Shown: one piece after another, positions 24,694-33,092 of the stretch
Layout: each line of letters starts with the position of its first letter
How positions within the stretch are numbered: position 1 is the stretch's first letter
NCBI GenBank assembly: GCA_031555615.1
Contig: JAVBUF010000023.1
Location: forward strand, 1-64,000
Source: UBA935 sp031555615
GTDB lineage: Bacteria; Bacillota; Clostridia; Lachnospirales; Lachnospiraceae
Length of the DNA: 64,000 nt
Direction of reading: 5' to 3'
Notes under the pieces: generated by a model
What the model was told of the DNA's origin: nothing
Databases searched by the model: none
Seen by the model: the letters and a program-made list of their open reading frames with translations, nothing else
Program-made: the position numbers and the translations under genes

Positions 24694-24729
24694 GAAAAGC
24701 CCCTCTCACAGTTGTTTGTAAGAGGGGCA
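24694..24729 (-). terminator. Terminator of the ABC exporter operon
   Basis: Stem GCCCCTCTTAC/GTGAGAGGGGC (one G-T pair) followed by TTTTC on the minus strand, six bases after the stop codon. Confidence 0.85.
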
Positions 24730-24734
24730 TAAAT

Positions 24735-26522
24735 TTATTTCGCTTCCAAAAAATCATATTGGGACATATAAAGTTCATGATAAAGTCCCTTTTTCTCCAT
24801 CAATACTTCATGATTGCCCATTTCCTGAATCTGCCCTTTTTCCACATAAAGAATACAGTCGGCATTCTTGATGGTGGACAGTCGGTGGGCGATGATAAAG
24901 GAGGTTCTGCCCCGGAGCAATCGCGCCAGACCTTCCTGCAGCAGAATTTCCGTTTCGGTATCAATACTGGAGGTTGCTTCATCCAGAATCAGTATCTTCG
25001 GATCAGCCAATAAGGCTCTGGCAAAGGAGATCAATTGCCTCTGCCCGGCTGACAATCTGGTTCCCCGCTCATTTACCTCCGTGTCATAACCATTTTCCAT
25101 GGTCATGATAAAATCATGGGCACAAACCGTTTTAGCTGCTGCAATTACCTGCTCATCGGTGGCTTCCCGGTTTCCGTAACGGATATTGTCAGCAATGGTG
25201 CCGGAAAAGATAAAGCTGTCCTGCAGCATGACCCCCATCTGTTTCCGTAGGGATTTGATGGTAACAGTGTTAATATCGATACCATCAATCAATAGCTGTC
25301 CGGAATCCAGATTATAAAAGCGGCTGAGAAGATTGATAATGGTAGATTTACCGGCTCCGGTGGGTCCTACAATGGCAAAGGTTTCACCGGCCTTTACCTT
25401 AAAGTTAATTCCGTTTAAAATCCGTACCCCGTCCTCATAGCTGAAGACTACATCCTTAAATTCCACCTCTCCCTTAATCACCGGCATCGCAGCCGCACCT
25501 TCCGCATCCTTCACCTCTACCGGCTCATCGATAGTTTCAAAAATCCTTTCCAGATAAGACATGGCCGTCAGCAGGGAATTATAAAAACCCGCCAGGGTAT
25601 TGATAGGTGCCCAGAAGCGGCCGATATAGGCGGTAAATAAAATCAGGGTTCCGGTGGTCAGGGTATCCCCGCCGGAGATCCAGTTGACCCCCAATATATA
25701 AATAATCGCCGTGGTCCATGTGGAAATATTATCCACTGCCGGCCATAAAACAAAGTTCAGCTTCACCGCTTCCATCCAGGCCTGACTGTAATTATTGGAT
25801 AAGTGGTTGAAAATACGGATATTTTCCTGCTCCCGGACAAAGCTCTGGGTTACCCGGATACCGTTCATGCTCTCCGCAATATAAGCATTCAAATTAGAAG
25901 ATTTATTGCTCAAAATCTGCCAGGCCCGGCGCTGCTTCCTTTTAATGATAAAAACCACTGCCATCAATAACGGCAGGCCCACCAGACAGACCAATGTCAG
26001 TCTGACATCATATGCAAACATAAAGCCAATGATAAAAAATAAGCTGCACAGATCGGTAATGGTATTCACGATACCGTTGCTTAACAGATCACTTAAGCTG
26101 TTGACGTAATTCACCACCCGCACCTGAATCTTGCCATGGGGACGGTCATCATAATAGGAAAAAGGCAGTTCCTGCAAATGGTTAAAAATATCGCTTCTGA
26201 TTTGATGGATAATCCCCTGCCCCACCCTGGAGGTCAAGGTTATCTTCAGCCGGATGCCTATTACAATAACAAAATTGATCATCAGAAACAATACACTGAT
26301 CCAGACAATGCCGCGGATATTTTTGTCTACAATATAGACATCCATGATTTGTTTTAATATTACCGGTGTCAGCATCCCTAAAGCACTGGAAATCAACATA
26401 ATAAAAATCGTAATCCCCATGTCTTTACGGTAGGGCTTGACATAACCCAGAAGACGCTTCAAGTGGACCATGCTGAATTCCGTGTCCAGTGTTTCATCAA
26501 TCTCTACTTTATTCCTTGCCAC
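24735..26522 (-). CDS. ABC exporter half-transporter, catalytic subunit
   Basis: A 595-residue type I ABC exporter: six transmembrane helices (about 30-325) fused to an ATPase domain with Walker A GPTGAGKS, signature LSAGQRQL, Walker B ILILDEATSSID (catalytic Glu present) and switch IIAHRLST. The start is GTG at 26522 with AGGAGG nine bases ahead, inside the end of the upstream gene (19-base overlap), so translation is coupled. It forms a heterodimer with the upstream partner, as in BmrCD/LmrCD-type multidrug or peptide exporters. The LSAGQ signature is the variant that usually completes the non-catalytic site of such pairs. Substrate unknown. Confidence 0.92.
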   Translation of the reverse strand: MARNKVEIDETLDTEFSMVHLKRLLGYVKPYRKDMGITIFIMLISSALGMLTPVILKQIMDVYIVDKNIRGIVWISVLFLMINFVIVIGIRLKITLTSRVGQGIIHQIRSDIFNHLQELPFSYYDDRPHGKIQVRVVNYVNSLSDLLSNGIVNTITDLCSLFFIIGFMFAYDVRLTLVCLVGLPLLMAVVFIIKRKQRRAWQILSNKSSNLNAYIAESMNGIRVTQSFVREQENIRIFNHLSNNYSQAWMEAVKLNFVLWPAVDNISTWTTAIIYILGVNWISGGDTLTTGTLILFTAYIGRFWAPINTLAGFYNSLLTAMSYLERIFETIDEPVEVKDAEGAAAMPVIKGEVEFKDVVFSYEDGVRILNGINFKVKAGETFAIVGPTGAGKSTIINLLSRFYNLDSGQLLIDGIDINTVTIKSLRKQMGVMLQDSFIFSGTIADNIRYGNREATDEQVIAAAKTVCAHDFIMTMENGYDTEVNERGTRLSAGQRQLISFARALLADPKILILDEATSSIDTETEILLQEGLARLLRGRTSFIIAHRLSTIKNADCILYVEKGQIQEMGNHEVLMEKKGLYHELYMSQYDFLEAK

Positions 26523-28276
26523 TTGGATGCACCTCCTTTGTCGTTTTTAATACGGTTGAACTCACCATATTGGTGATTAAATACTTTATGATAATAACCT
26601 TCCTGATTTAACAATTCATCGTGGGTTCCTGATTCCACGATCTGACCATCCTCCAGTACCAGTATGATATCGGCATCCTTGATAGAAGATATCCGGTGAG
26701 CAATCATAAACACTGTCCGGTCTCCTCCCAAATGCTGCAGGGAATCCTGAATAATAGATTCGGTTTCCATATCCACAGCTGATGTGGTATCATCCAAAAC
26801 CACAATAGAAGGATCTTTAAGTAAGGCCCTGGCCAGAGAAATACGCTGTTTCTGTCCGCCGGACAAACCGATCCCCCGCTCCCCCACCACGGTATCATAT
26901 TTTTCCGGCATCTTCATAATGAAATCATCGGCATTGGCGATCCTGGCTGCTTCCTGCACCTGTTCAAAGGAACATCCGGGATTGCCATAGGCGATATTGC
27001 CTTCAATGGTATCGGAAAACAGAAAAACATCCTGCATGGCCATCCCGATATTGCTTCGCAGGCAATATAAGTCATAATTCTTCAGATTCACCCGGTCAAT
27101 CAGGATATCACCATCCGTCGGGTCGTAAAAACGGCACAGCAGGTTCATCAAGGTGGATTTACCGGAGCCGGTAGCCCCAATAATACCGACAGTCTGTCCC
27201 GGTTCAATCTTAAAACTGACATCCTTCAGTATGGCATCATCCTCGGCCGTATAGGAAACATGGCGGAATTCCACCCCGCCTTTGAGCTTGGGAATGGCAT
27301 AAGGGCCTTCCAGCTCCTTGATGTTAGGCTCCACATCAATGGTGGCATATATTTTTTCTACCGAGGTCACAAAACGCTGATAATCATTAGCCAGCCAGCC
27401 GGCCATACGCAGGGGGTTGTTCAGCATCCACAGATAACCGTTGACCATAACCAGATCACCCAGAGATATCATATCCTGAATGACCATAATGCCTCCCACC
27501 AGGTACAGGATTACGGTAGAGATACTGGCAAAAAACTCAAATACCGGTACATATTTTTTCCAGATACCGGCAGCCGCCAGTTCGGAATTCCGATACGCAT
27601 CATTTTCTTTGTTAAATTTTTCAATTTCGTAGTCTTCTTTGGCAAAAGCCTTGACCACCCGATTGCCGCTGACATTTTCCTGAACGAAAGCATTCAAACT
27701 GGAAAACTGCTGCCGGATCTTTTGAAAAGCCGGTTTAATGGCTTTTAACTGCTTCCCGGTGGTCAGTGCCGTCAGAGGCACTACCGCAATCAAACAAAGG
27801 GCTAACCGGTAATCTACTGTAAAAATCATCACGATGGCGATCAGAAACAATAATATATTTTCATAAATATTATAGATGACAAAGGCCACAAAATGCCGGA
27901 TGGCTTCCATGTCACCGGTTTGTCTGGACATCAGATCGCCGGTGCGGTTCTTATTATAAAAAGCAAAATCCTGCTCCAGTAACCGACGGTAAACATAATC
28001 CCGCATGTTAAACAGCAAATCCTGGGAAGAACGCTCGAACAAATAAAGATACAAATATTTCACCACCGAACGGAAGATGGTGACCACAATAAAAATAATG
28101 ATCAGCCTGGGCAGCAACCCATACTGTCCCCCTTTCACCACATCGTCAATGATGATACCGGATATCTTGGGATTGATAATGGTACACAAAGAAGATACCG
28201 TTACCAAAATCAATGCGAATACGATCCGCATCCGGTATTTTTTTAAAAACGAAAAGAACCATTGCATAGCAGTCAT
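26504..28276 (-). CDS. ABC exporter half-transporter, degenerate-site subunit
   Basis: A 590-residue type I ABC exporter with six transmembrane helices and an ATPase domain: Walker A GATGSGKS, signature LSGGQKQR, Walker B VVLDDTTSAVD, switch MIAHRISS. The catalytic Glu after Walker B is replaced by Asp, as in one subunit of asymmetric heterodimers (BmrC, TM287). It is first in the two-gene operon and the start has GGAGGAGG six bases upstream. An AraC-type regulator is divergently transcribed 150 bases away and may control export. Confidence 0.92.
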   Translation of the reverse strand: MTAMQWFFSFLKKYRMRIVFALILVTVSSLCTIINPKISGIIIDDVVKGGQYGLLPRLIIIFIVVTIFRSVVKYLYLYLFERSSQDLLFNMRDYVYRRLLEQDFAFYNKNRTGDLMSRQTGDMEAIRHFVAFVIYNIYENILLFLIAIVMIFTVDYRLALCLIAVVPLTALTTGKQLKAIKPAFQKIRQQFSSLNAFVQENVSGNRVVKAFAKEDYEIEKFNKENDAYRNSELAAAGIWKKYVPVFEFFASISTVILYLVGGIMVIQDMISLGDLVMVNGYLWMLNNPLRMAGWLANDYQRFVTSVEKIYATIDVEPNIKELEGPYAIPKLKGGVEFRHVSYTAEDDAILKDVSFKIEPGQTVGIIGATGSGKSTLMNLLCRFYDPTDGDILIDRVNLKNYDLYCLRSNIGMAMQDVFLFSDTIEGNIAYGNPGCSFEQVQEAARIANADDFIMKMPEKYDTVVGERGIGLSGGQKQRISLARALLKDPSIVVLDDTTSAVDMETESIIQDSLQHLGGDRTVFMIAHRISSIKDADIILVLEDGQIVESGTHDELLNQEGYYHKVFNHQYGEFNRIKNDKGGASKWQGIK

Positions 28277-28355
28277 GGGTTTCCTCCTCCAGAATTTACT
28301 CTCCGACCTTCAATTATAATCTAAAAAAAGGAAAAGAAAATGTATATTTTTATGC

Positions 28356-28384
28356 TTACCATGTAGTATCTTGTGTGTTATAAT
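28356..28384 (+). promoter_or_regulatory. Promoter of AraC regulator gene
   Basis: TTACCA (28356-28361), 17-bp spacer, TATAAT (28379-28384), 45 bases upstream of the start codon. Confidence 0.68.
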
Positions 28385-28428
28385 TTTAAGTGAAATGTTT
28401 TACTAAAGTCTAATTTAAGGAGTGCTCT

Positions 28429-29298
28429 ATGTGCGACACCCATTTCGATATTACTCACAGCGATCTGAACCCCACTGTTTACTTTGCTTCCAAATGCAAG
28501 GCTGTGAACAACAGTCCTTATCATGCCCACGACGATTTTGCTGAACTGACCTTTATCCTTTCGGGCAAAGGTCTTTATGAAGTGGAAGGAAATCTGTATG
28601 AAATCCAGGAAGGTGATGTGATCGTCTGCAATCCCGGTGTCCGCCACCGCAATATTGTTGTTAATAAAAATGAACCCACCGTGGAATTTTACACCGGTTT
28701 TTCCGGTTTTCATTTTAAACAGATGCCCCCCAACTGTATCTGCCTGCGGGACAATGGCTATATTATGAAATTGTCGGGTACCACCAAATCAGAGATTTTC
28801 AAGAGTTGTTATGAAATGGTGGCCGAAAACGAAGATAATCAGTTGGGTAAATATTTTATGCTAAAGGCTCATCTGATTCGGATATTGCTGCTGATGGTAC
28901 GTGAAATCATAGAAGCCCCCGAGCAACAGCAAAAAGGCTGTATTTTTGAAAATCATAATAAGAATTATGCCGTCAAACGCATTATCAATTACCTGACAGA
29001 AAACTATGAAGACAAGATTTCCCTGGACCAGATTGCCCACAATATGTACTTAAGTCCGGTTTATGTTTCCCAGATCTTTAAGGAAGAAACCGGTGAATCA
29101 CCCATTAATTACCTGATTAAAATCAGAATGCAAAAAGCGAAGTCCCTGCTGGAAGCTTCGCCTGATAATAGTATTAAAAATATTGCCAATAACGTCGGAT
29201 ACGCAGATGTTTATCATTTCAGCAAATTGTTTAAAAAACATTATGGGGTATCACCCCAATATTACCGCAAGGAATATCTGGAAAAGATCAGCGTTTGA
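28429..29298 (+). CDS. AraC-family regulator with cupin sensor domain
   Basis: A 289-residue regulator. The N-terminal cupin (about 15-110) has HAHDDFAELTFILSG and GDVIVCNPGVRHR, typical of a small-ligand pocket, often a sugar. The C-terminal AraC domain (about 185-285) has two helix-turn-helix units (ISLDQIAHNMYLSPVYVSQIF and IKNIANNVGYADVYHFSKLF) ending in GVSPQYYRKEY. It is divergent from the ABC exporter operon, the obvious candidate target, and convergent with azlD, with only 18 bases between the two stop codons. Confidence 0.92.
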   Translation: MCDTHFDITHSDLNPTVYFASKCKAVNNSPYHAHDDFAELTFILSGKGLYEVEGNLYEIQEGDVIVCNPGVRHRNIVVNKNEPTVEFYTGFSGFHFKQMPPNCICLRDNGYIMKLSGTTKSEIFKSCYEMVAENEDNQLGKYFMLKAHLIRILLLMVREIIEAPEQQQKGCIFENHNKNYAVKRIINYLTENYEDKISLDQIAHNMYLSPVYVSQIFKEETGESPINYLIKIRMQKAKSLLEASPDNSIKNIANNVGYADVYHFSKLFKKHYGVSPQYYRKEYLEKISV

Positions 29299-29316
29299 TG
29301 TATTTATTTATGATTG

Positions 29317-29625
29317 CTATATGATAAGTTCCAATAAAAACACCACCACACAGGCCCCACCTGCCACCTTAAACAGACTGCCGCCCCGATAAGCGATCAG
29401 CACCGCGGTAACAAATCCTGCCAGTCCTGACCAGACGCTGGCGGTCGCCGACAGTATCGCCGGAAAAGTCATCACTGCCAATGTCACATAAGGAACATAA
29501 TGTAAAAAAGAGCGGATGGTGGTATTCTTGATTTCTTTCCGGATCAATGTCAAAGGCAGGGAACGAACCAAATAGGTCACTACCGACATCACCAGTATAT
29601 ATATGTAGATATTATTCTGCATCAC
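29317..29625 (-). CDS. azlD: AzlD-type branched-chain amino acid export subunit
   Basis: A 102-residue protein with about four transmembrane helices, including YLVRSLPLTLIRKEIKN, characteristic of AzlD. It is the small partner of AzlC in exporters of branched-chain amino acids. The start overlaps the end of azlC by 14 bases, indicating coupled translation. Confidence 0.88.
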   Translation of the reverse strand: MMQNNIYIYILVMSVVTYLVRSLPLTLIRKEIKNTTIRSFLHYVPYVTLAVMTFPAILSATASVWSGLAGFVTAVLIAYRGGSLFKVAGGACVVVFLLELII

Positions 29626-30331
29626 ATTCCTCCCCTTTCACCGGAAATAAAACAGCTGCCGCACCGGCAATCAATACCGTCAGCAGAATAATCCGAAAGC
29701 CCGATGAAATTTCCCGCAGCAGCGGCAGCTTGGCAAATAACAGGCTGCAAAGCATGGACACGGCAATCAGTCCGGCAAAAATCTTATTTCCTCTGGCCGG
29801 CGGCATAATTACCGCAATAAACATCCCATACAAGGCCACCCCAAAAGCACTTAATATTCGCGTCGGAAGGGCATTACCGGTAATCACTCCAAAAAAGGTG
29901 CCGCCCCCCCAGCCCAATGCCGCAAAAGCCATTACCCCATAGGTATAAAAAGGATGCAGTTTCCCTTCTACTGCAATGGATACGCCAAATACTTCATCGG
30001 TAATATCCCCTGCCAGAAATAATCGATGAACAAAAGGCAGATCCGCCGGCAGCTTCTGGCTCAAGGCACAGGACATCAGGAAATAGCGGATATTGATCAC
30101 CAATTGAGTTACTGCAAGTTCCAGATAAGAAGCTCCCGCCCCAATTAATCCGATGGCGGCAAATTGCCCTGCCGACGTATAGTTGGTTACCGACATCAAA
30201 GTTGCCTGAAAAGCAGTCAAGCCGATTTTTTTGGCGGCTATGCCTAACGTAAATGATACCGCAAAATACCCTAAGAAAATGGGGAAACCATCCCGAAATC
30301 CTCGCTTGAACCAAATCCCTTTATCTTTCAT
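29612..30331 (-). CDS. azlC: AzlC-type branched-chain amino acid export subunit
   Basis: An integral membrane protein of 239 residues with about seven hydrophobic segments. Family marks are FKRGFRDGFPIFLGYFAVSFTLGI, SAGQFAAIGLI, INIRYFLMSCALS and DEVFGVS. With AzlD it exports branched-chain amino acids and analogues in Bacillus. The ATG at 30331 has AAAGAG six bases ahead; an ATG five codons upstream (30346) has no clear ribosome binding site, but that choice is not certain. A good promoter lies upstream, overlapping a divergent one. Confidence 0.88.
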   Translation of the reverse strand: MKDKGIWFKRGFRDGFPIFLGYFAVSFTLGIAAKKIGLTAFQATLMSVTNYTSAGQFAAIGLIGAGASYLELAVTQLVINIRYFLMSCALSQKLPADLPFVHRLFLAGDITDEVFGVSIAVEGKLHPFYTYGVMAFAALGWGGGTFFGVITGNALPTRILSAFGVALYGMFIAVIMPPARGNKIFAGLIAVSMLCSLLFAKLPLLREISSGFRIILLTVLIAGAAAVLFPVKGEECDAE

Positions 30332-30391
30332 AACATTCTCTTTCATTAAATATCTATTTTTAATGCCAAATCAAAAATCAGCACATCAAAT

Positions 30392-30420
30392 AGTATACAA
30401 TAAGACTTTTAGGTTTTCAA
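30392..30420 (-). promoter_or_regulatory. Promoter of azlCD
   Basis: TTGAAA (30415-30420), 17-bp spacer, TATACT (30392-30397). Its -35 box covers the same bases as that of the divergent promoter. Confidence 0.78.
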
Positions 30421-30442
30421 TCAGAACAAATTGTGATATAGT
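30414..30442 (+). promoter_or_regulatory. Promoter of small membrane protein gene
   Basis: TTTTCA (30414-30419), 17-bp spacer, TATAGT (30437-30442). It shares its -35 bases with the azlCD promoter on the other strand, so the two should compete. Confidence 0.6.
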
Positions 30443-30472
30443 AAGGTCAAATAAAAAAGGAAAGAAATCATT

Positions 30473-30679
30473 ATGAAAAAAACACCTAAACAAATTGCTG
30501 CTATTATCTGTGTTGTTCTGCTGGTTGCTCTTTATGTGGGAACCTTTATCGTTGCCTGCCTGGACTTGCCTGATAAGGGACATATGTTTGCCGCCTGCCT
30601 GGTGGCTACTGTCGGCCTGCCGATCCTGCTGTGGATCTGTATCTGGTCTATGGGCAAACTCAAGCGGAAGGAAGATTAA
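30473..30679 (+). CDS. Small two-helix membrane protein, 68 aa
   Basis: A 68-residue protein with two hydrophobic helices (about 8-28 and 37-59) and a basic C-terminus (GKLKRKED). The start has AAAGGAAAG eight bases upstream and a promoter about 30 bases ahead. It overlaps the 3' end of the convergent LysR gene by 20 bases. The hairpin topology with both ends probably inside resembles many small unassigned clostridial membrane proteins. Function unknown. Confidence 0.75.
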   Translation: MKKTPKQIAAIICVVLLVALYVGTFIVACLDLPDKGHMFAACLVATVGLPILLWICIWSMGKLKRKED

Positions 30680-31553
30680 GCATTTCCAGAAAATTTCGGG
30701 CCGCCGCCGAAAGCGGATTCCCGGTATGGGTAACTACGCAAAACTGCCGCTTGGGAATAATCTTATTAAACCGCAATTCAAACAGCTTGCCTGATTCCAG
30801 ATATTCTTTGGCAAATTCCTTCATAACGCTGCCAACCCCCAGATTCCGCAAAGCAAACTGCACGATCAGATCACTGTTGGCCAGTTCAAATTCCGGATGG
30901 ATTTCCACGCCGTTTTTACGCAGGAAATAATCCATATAGGAACGAGTACTGGTTCTTTTTTCTAATGTAATCAAGGGCAGGCTTTCCAACTCCTGTAAAT
31001 CCAGCATGCGGTTTTTATATTGAATAAACTTACGTCCTGCCACAAAAACATCTTCTATTTCTTTTACCTCAACAGACCTTATCCACTGTTTTCCCTCAAA
31101 AGGTGCGCTTACTACCCCGAAATCAATGCTTCCCCCCTGTAATAACATCAGGGTTTCCGGTGTCGGGGCATTGCTGACCTGCACTTTGATATCCGGATAT
31201 TTCTCATGATATTTCTCCAGAAAAGGCAGCAGGTAATACTGCAGGGTCATATCACTGGCTCCGATCCGCAGCTCCCCCAGTTCCAGATTCAGCATCTTCT
31301 TCAGCTTCTGCTCCCCCAGTTCCATCTGTTCATATCCCTTTGAAATATAATCAAATAAAAGAGCTCCTTCCTGTGTCAGGCGAACTCCCTTGGATGCCCG
31401 TATAAACAGTCTGGTGCCGACATTGCTCTCCAACTGCTTGATGGACTGACTGACTGCCGGCTGGGAAATGGACAGTTTTTCTGCCGCCACCGTGAGGCTG
31501 CCATGTTTGGCTACATAATAAAATACTTTATAATATTCCAGATTGCTGATCAT
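30660..31553 (-). CDS. LysR-family transcriptional regulator
   Basis: A 297-residue LysR regulator: N-terminal winged helix (AKHGSLTVAAEKLSISQPAVSQSIKQLE, about 14-41) and a periplasmic-binding-type effector domain (about 90-295). It is near azlCD, whose homologues are often controlled by Lrp- or LysR-type proteins, but the two are separated by the small membrane protein gene, so the target is only a suggestion. The start has AGGAGAGG nine bases upstream. It lies 26 bases downstream of an ATPase gene and could be co-transcribed with it. Confidence 0.9.
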   Translation of the reverse strand: MISNLEYYKVFYYVAKHGSLTVAAEKLSISQPAVSQSIKQLESNVGTRLFIRASKGVRLTQEGALLFDYISKGYEQMELGEQKLKKMLNLELGELRIGASDMTLQYYLLPFLEKYHEKYPDIKVQVSNAPTPETLMLLQGGSIDFGVVSAPFEGKQWIRSVEVKEIEDVFVAGRKFIQYKNRMLDLQELESLPLITLEKRTSTRSYMDYFLRKNGVEIHPEFELANSDLIVQFALRNLGVGSVMKEFAKEYLESGKLFELRFNKIIPKRQFCVVTHTGNPLSAAARNFLEMLNLPSA

Positions 31554-31579
31554 CCTGCACCTCTCCTGTATGGCTTACT

Positions 31580-32878
31580 TTATATAAACATTGCCATATA
31601 TAACGGCAATACAATTTTTTTATCATTCACCCCAACATTACCTGAAATGAGTTTATAGCCACAAGGAATATCCTCCCTTTTCAGCATTTCATTCAGTGAA
31701 ACGGTGGAACCGTTATTTGTCTTCACCTCCACTGGAATCACCTGCGCATTTCCGGTAATCAGGAACTCCATCTCTATCGAGCCCTTTTGGGAACGGAAAT
31801 AGTGTAACTGGTATCCGCGCTTTACCAACATATCTGCAACTAAATTTTCATAAATTCCGCCCTTCACATCTCCCGTCAATGTGTCATTGATAATAGCCAT
31901 CTTCATATCAAATCCATACATGGCTACCAGAAGACCAATATCCGATACATACAATTTATACTGATCACTTTTTTCATATGCATTTAACGGAAATTGGGGT
32001 GCTGATACATTATAGCAAAGATGTACGAGATTTGAGTCTCTTAGCCACTCAATGCTATTTTCATATTTTCTTGCAGATGTCTTTTTTTCCACCACTGAAA
32101 ACTGAAATTTTTTGTTTTCCTTTGCCAGCTGTTTGGGAATTGACATGTAGCAATTTTTCACCTTTGGTTTCTCGGTATTAGAAGCATAGTTGAAAATATC
32201 CTCCATATAACTGTCTAAGATTCTCTGCTGCTGCTCCCATACTTCGCCAAAATGCTTGTTTACGACAAATCTATTTACAACGGCTGGCATTCCACCTATT
32301 GTAATATATTCCCTTAGATGCTTCATCATTGTTTCATGAACCGCCTGGGGGATTTTGTGAGGTTTTTCAAAATATTCCCTTAAATCTTCAATGGCTTCTG
32401 CCTGATAACCGATTGCCCATAGATATTCTTCAAAATCAAGGGCGTGCATAATAATCTGCGTTTCATATCCCACCGGAATCGATACTACTTCTCGATAATT
32501 TATACCTAAAAGTGAACCTGATGCGATCACATCATATCGGTCATCCAATGCTAAAAATTTCAATGCAGTACGGGCACTAGGACACATTTGTATTTCATCA
32601 AGAAAAATAAGTGTGTCTTTTGTCACATATTTTGTTTGCGGCAAAACTAATGTAATCCTTTTATATATTTCTTCTGCTGATAAATCACCGCTGAAAATAT
32701 CTATAAACTGCGGGAATTCAATAAAGTTAATATAAATATAGCTGCTATAATTTTTCTTGCCGAAATAATCAATAATATATGTTTTTCCGATTTGCCGCGC
32801 ACCCTTTACCAATAGGCATTCTTGAGCTTTATTATTCTTCCATTCCATCAAAGTACTATAAAATTTACGTTTTAACAT
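31580..32878 (-). CDS. AAA ATPase with DUF4143 domain, copy 2
   Basis: A 432-residue protein: Walker A GARQIGKT (about 26-33), Walker B LIFLDEIQMCPSA, sensor VIASGSLLG, then an (F/Y)-rich middle domain and a C-terminal DUF4143 domain with a nuclease-like core (SIEMEFLITGNAQVIPVEVKT). The start chosen is the ATG at 32878 with AGGTGAG ahead; an in-frame GTG lies three codons upstream. Length and motifs differ from copy 1 at 19239, so the two are not a recent duplication. The promoter region carries three spaced repeats. Cellular role unknown. Confidence 0.87.
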   Translation of the reverse strand: MLKRKFYSTLMEWKNNKAQECLLVKGARQIGKTYIIDYFGKKNYSSYIYINFIEFPQFIDIFSGDLSAEEIYKRITLVLPQTKYVTKDTLIFLDEIQMCPSARTALKFLALDDRYDVIASGSLLGINYREVVSIPVGYETQIIMHALDFEEYLWAIGYQAEAIEDLREYFEKPHKIPQAVHETMMKHLREYITIGGMPAVVNRFVVNKHFGEVWEQQQRILDSYMEDIFNYASNTEKPKVKNCYMSIPKQLAKENKKFQFSVVEKKTSARKYENSIEWLRDSNLVHLCYNVSAPQFPLNAYEKSDQYKLYVSDIGLLVAMYGFDMKMAIINDTLTGDVKGGIYENLVADMLVKRGYQLHYFRSQKGSIEMEFLITGNAQVIPVEVKTNNGSTVSLNEMLKREDIPCGYKLISGNVGVNDKKIVLPLYMAMFI

Positions 32879-32906
32879 TATTCTCACCTATAATCTGTTT
32901 CCAATA

Positions 32907-32935
32907 ACAATAACATATTATGGCATCATGGTCAA
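32907..32935 (-). promoter_or_regulatory. Promoter of ATPase copy 2
   Basis: TTGACC (32930-32935), 17-bp spacer, TATTGT (32907-32912). Repeat sites begin six bases upstream of the -35 box. Confidence 0.72.
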
Positions 32936-32941
32936 TTAATA

Positions 32942-33015
32942 TGCATATTTTAGGGCATCAAAAAATATTTTTTTGCATATTTTTATTGTTATTTAAACTT
33001 CTAAATGCATATTTT
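32942..33015. repeat. Three TGCATATTTT repeats at exact 32-bp spacing
   Basis: Identical 10-mers at 32942-32951, 32974-32983 and 33006-33015. The 32-bp period is three helical turns, so all three face the same side of the helix, starting directly upstream of the ATPase copy 2 -35 box. The first is also part of the palindrome AATATGCATATT. The surrounding DNA is very AT-rich. This looks like a cooperative regulator binding site. Confidence 0.85.
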
Positions 33016-33023
33016 TCTGTATA

Positions 33024-33064
33024 CAAAAACAGAGACTGCACCGCATCACAATACAATCTCTGTT
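33024..33064 (-). terminator. Terminator of carAB
   Basis: A 9-bp stem with one G-T pair (ACAGAGATTG with its complement, arms 33054-33063 and 33029-33038, long loop) followed by TTTTTG on the minus strand, 29 bases after the carB stop codon. Confidence 0.82.
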
Positions 33065-33092
33065 CCACTTCAAATATTAATGGTTCATAATC

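Noticed and set aside
32942..33015. Replication origin or plasmid iterons
   Set aside because: Only three short repeats, no replication protein gene and no DnaA boxes; surrounding genes are chromosomal housekeeping genes.
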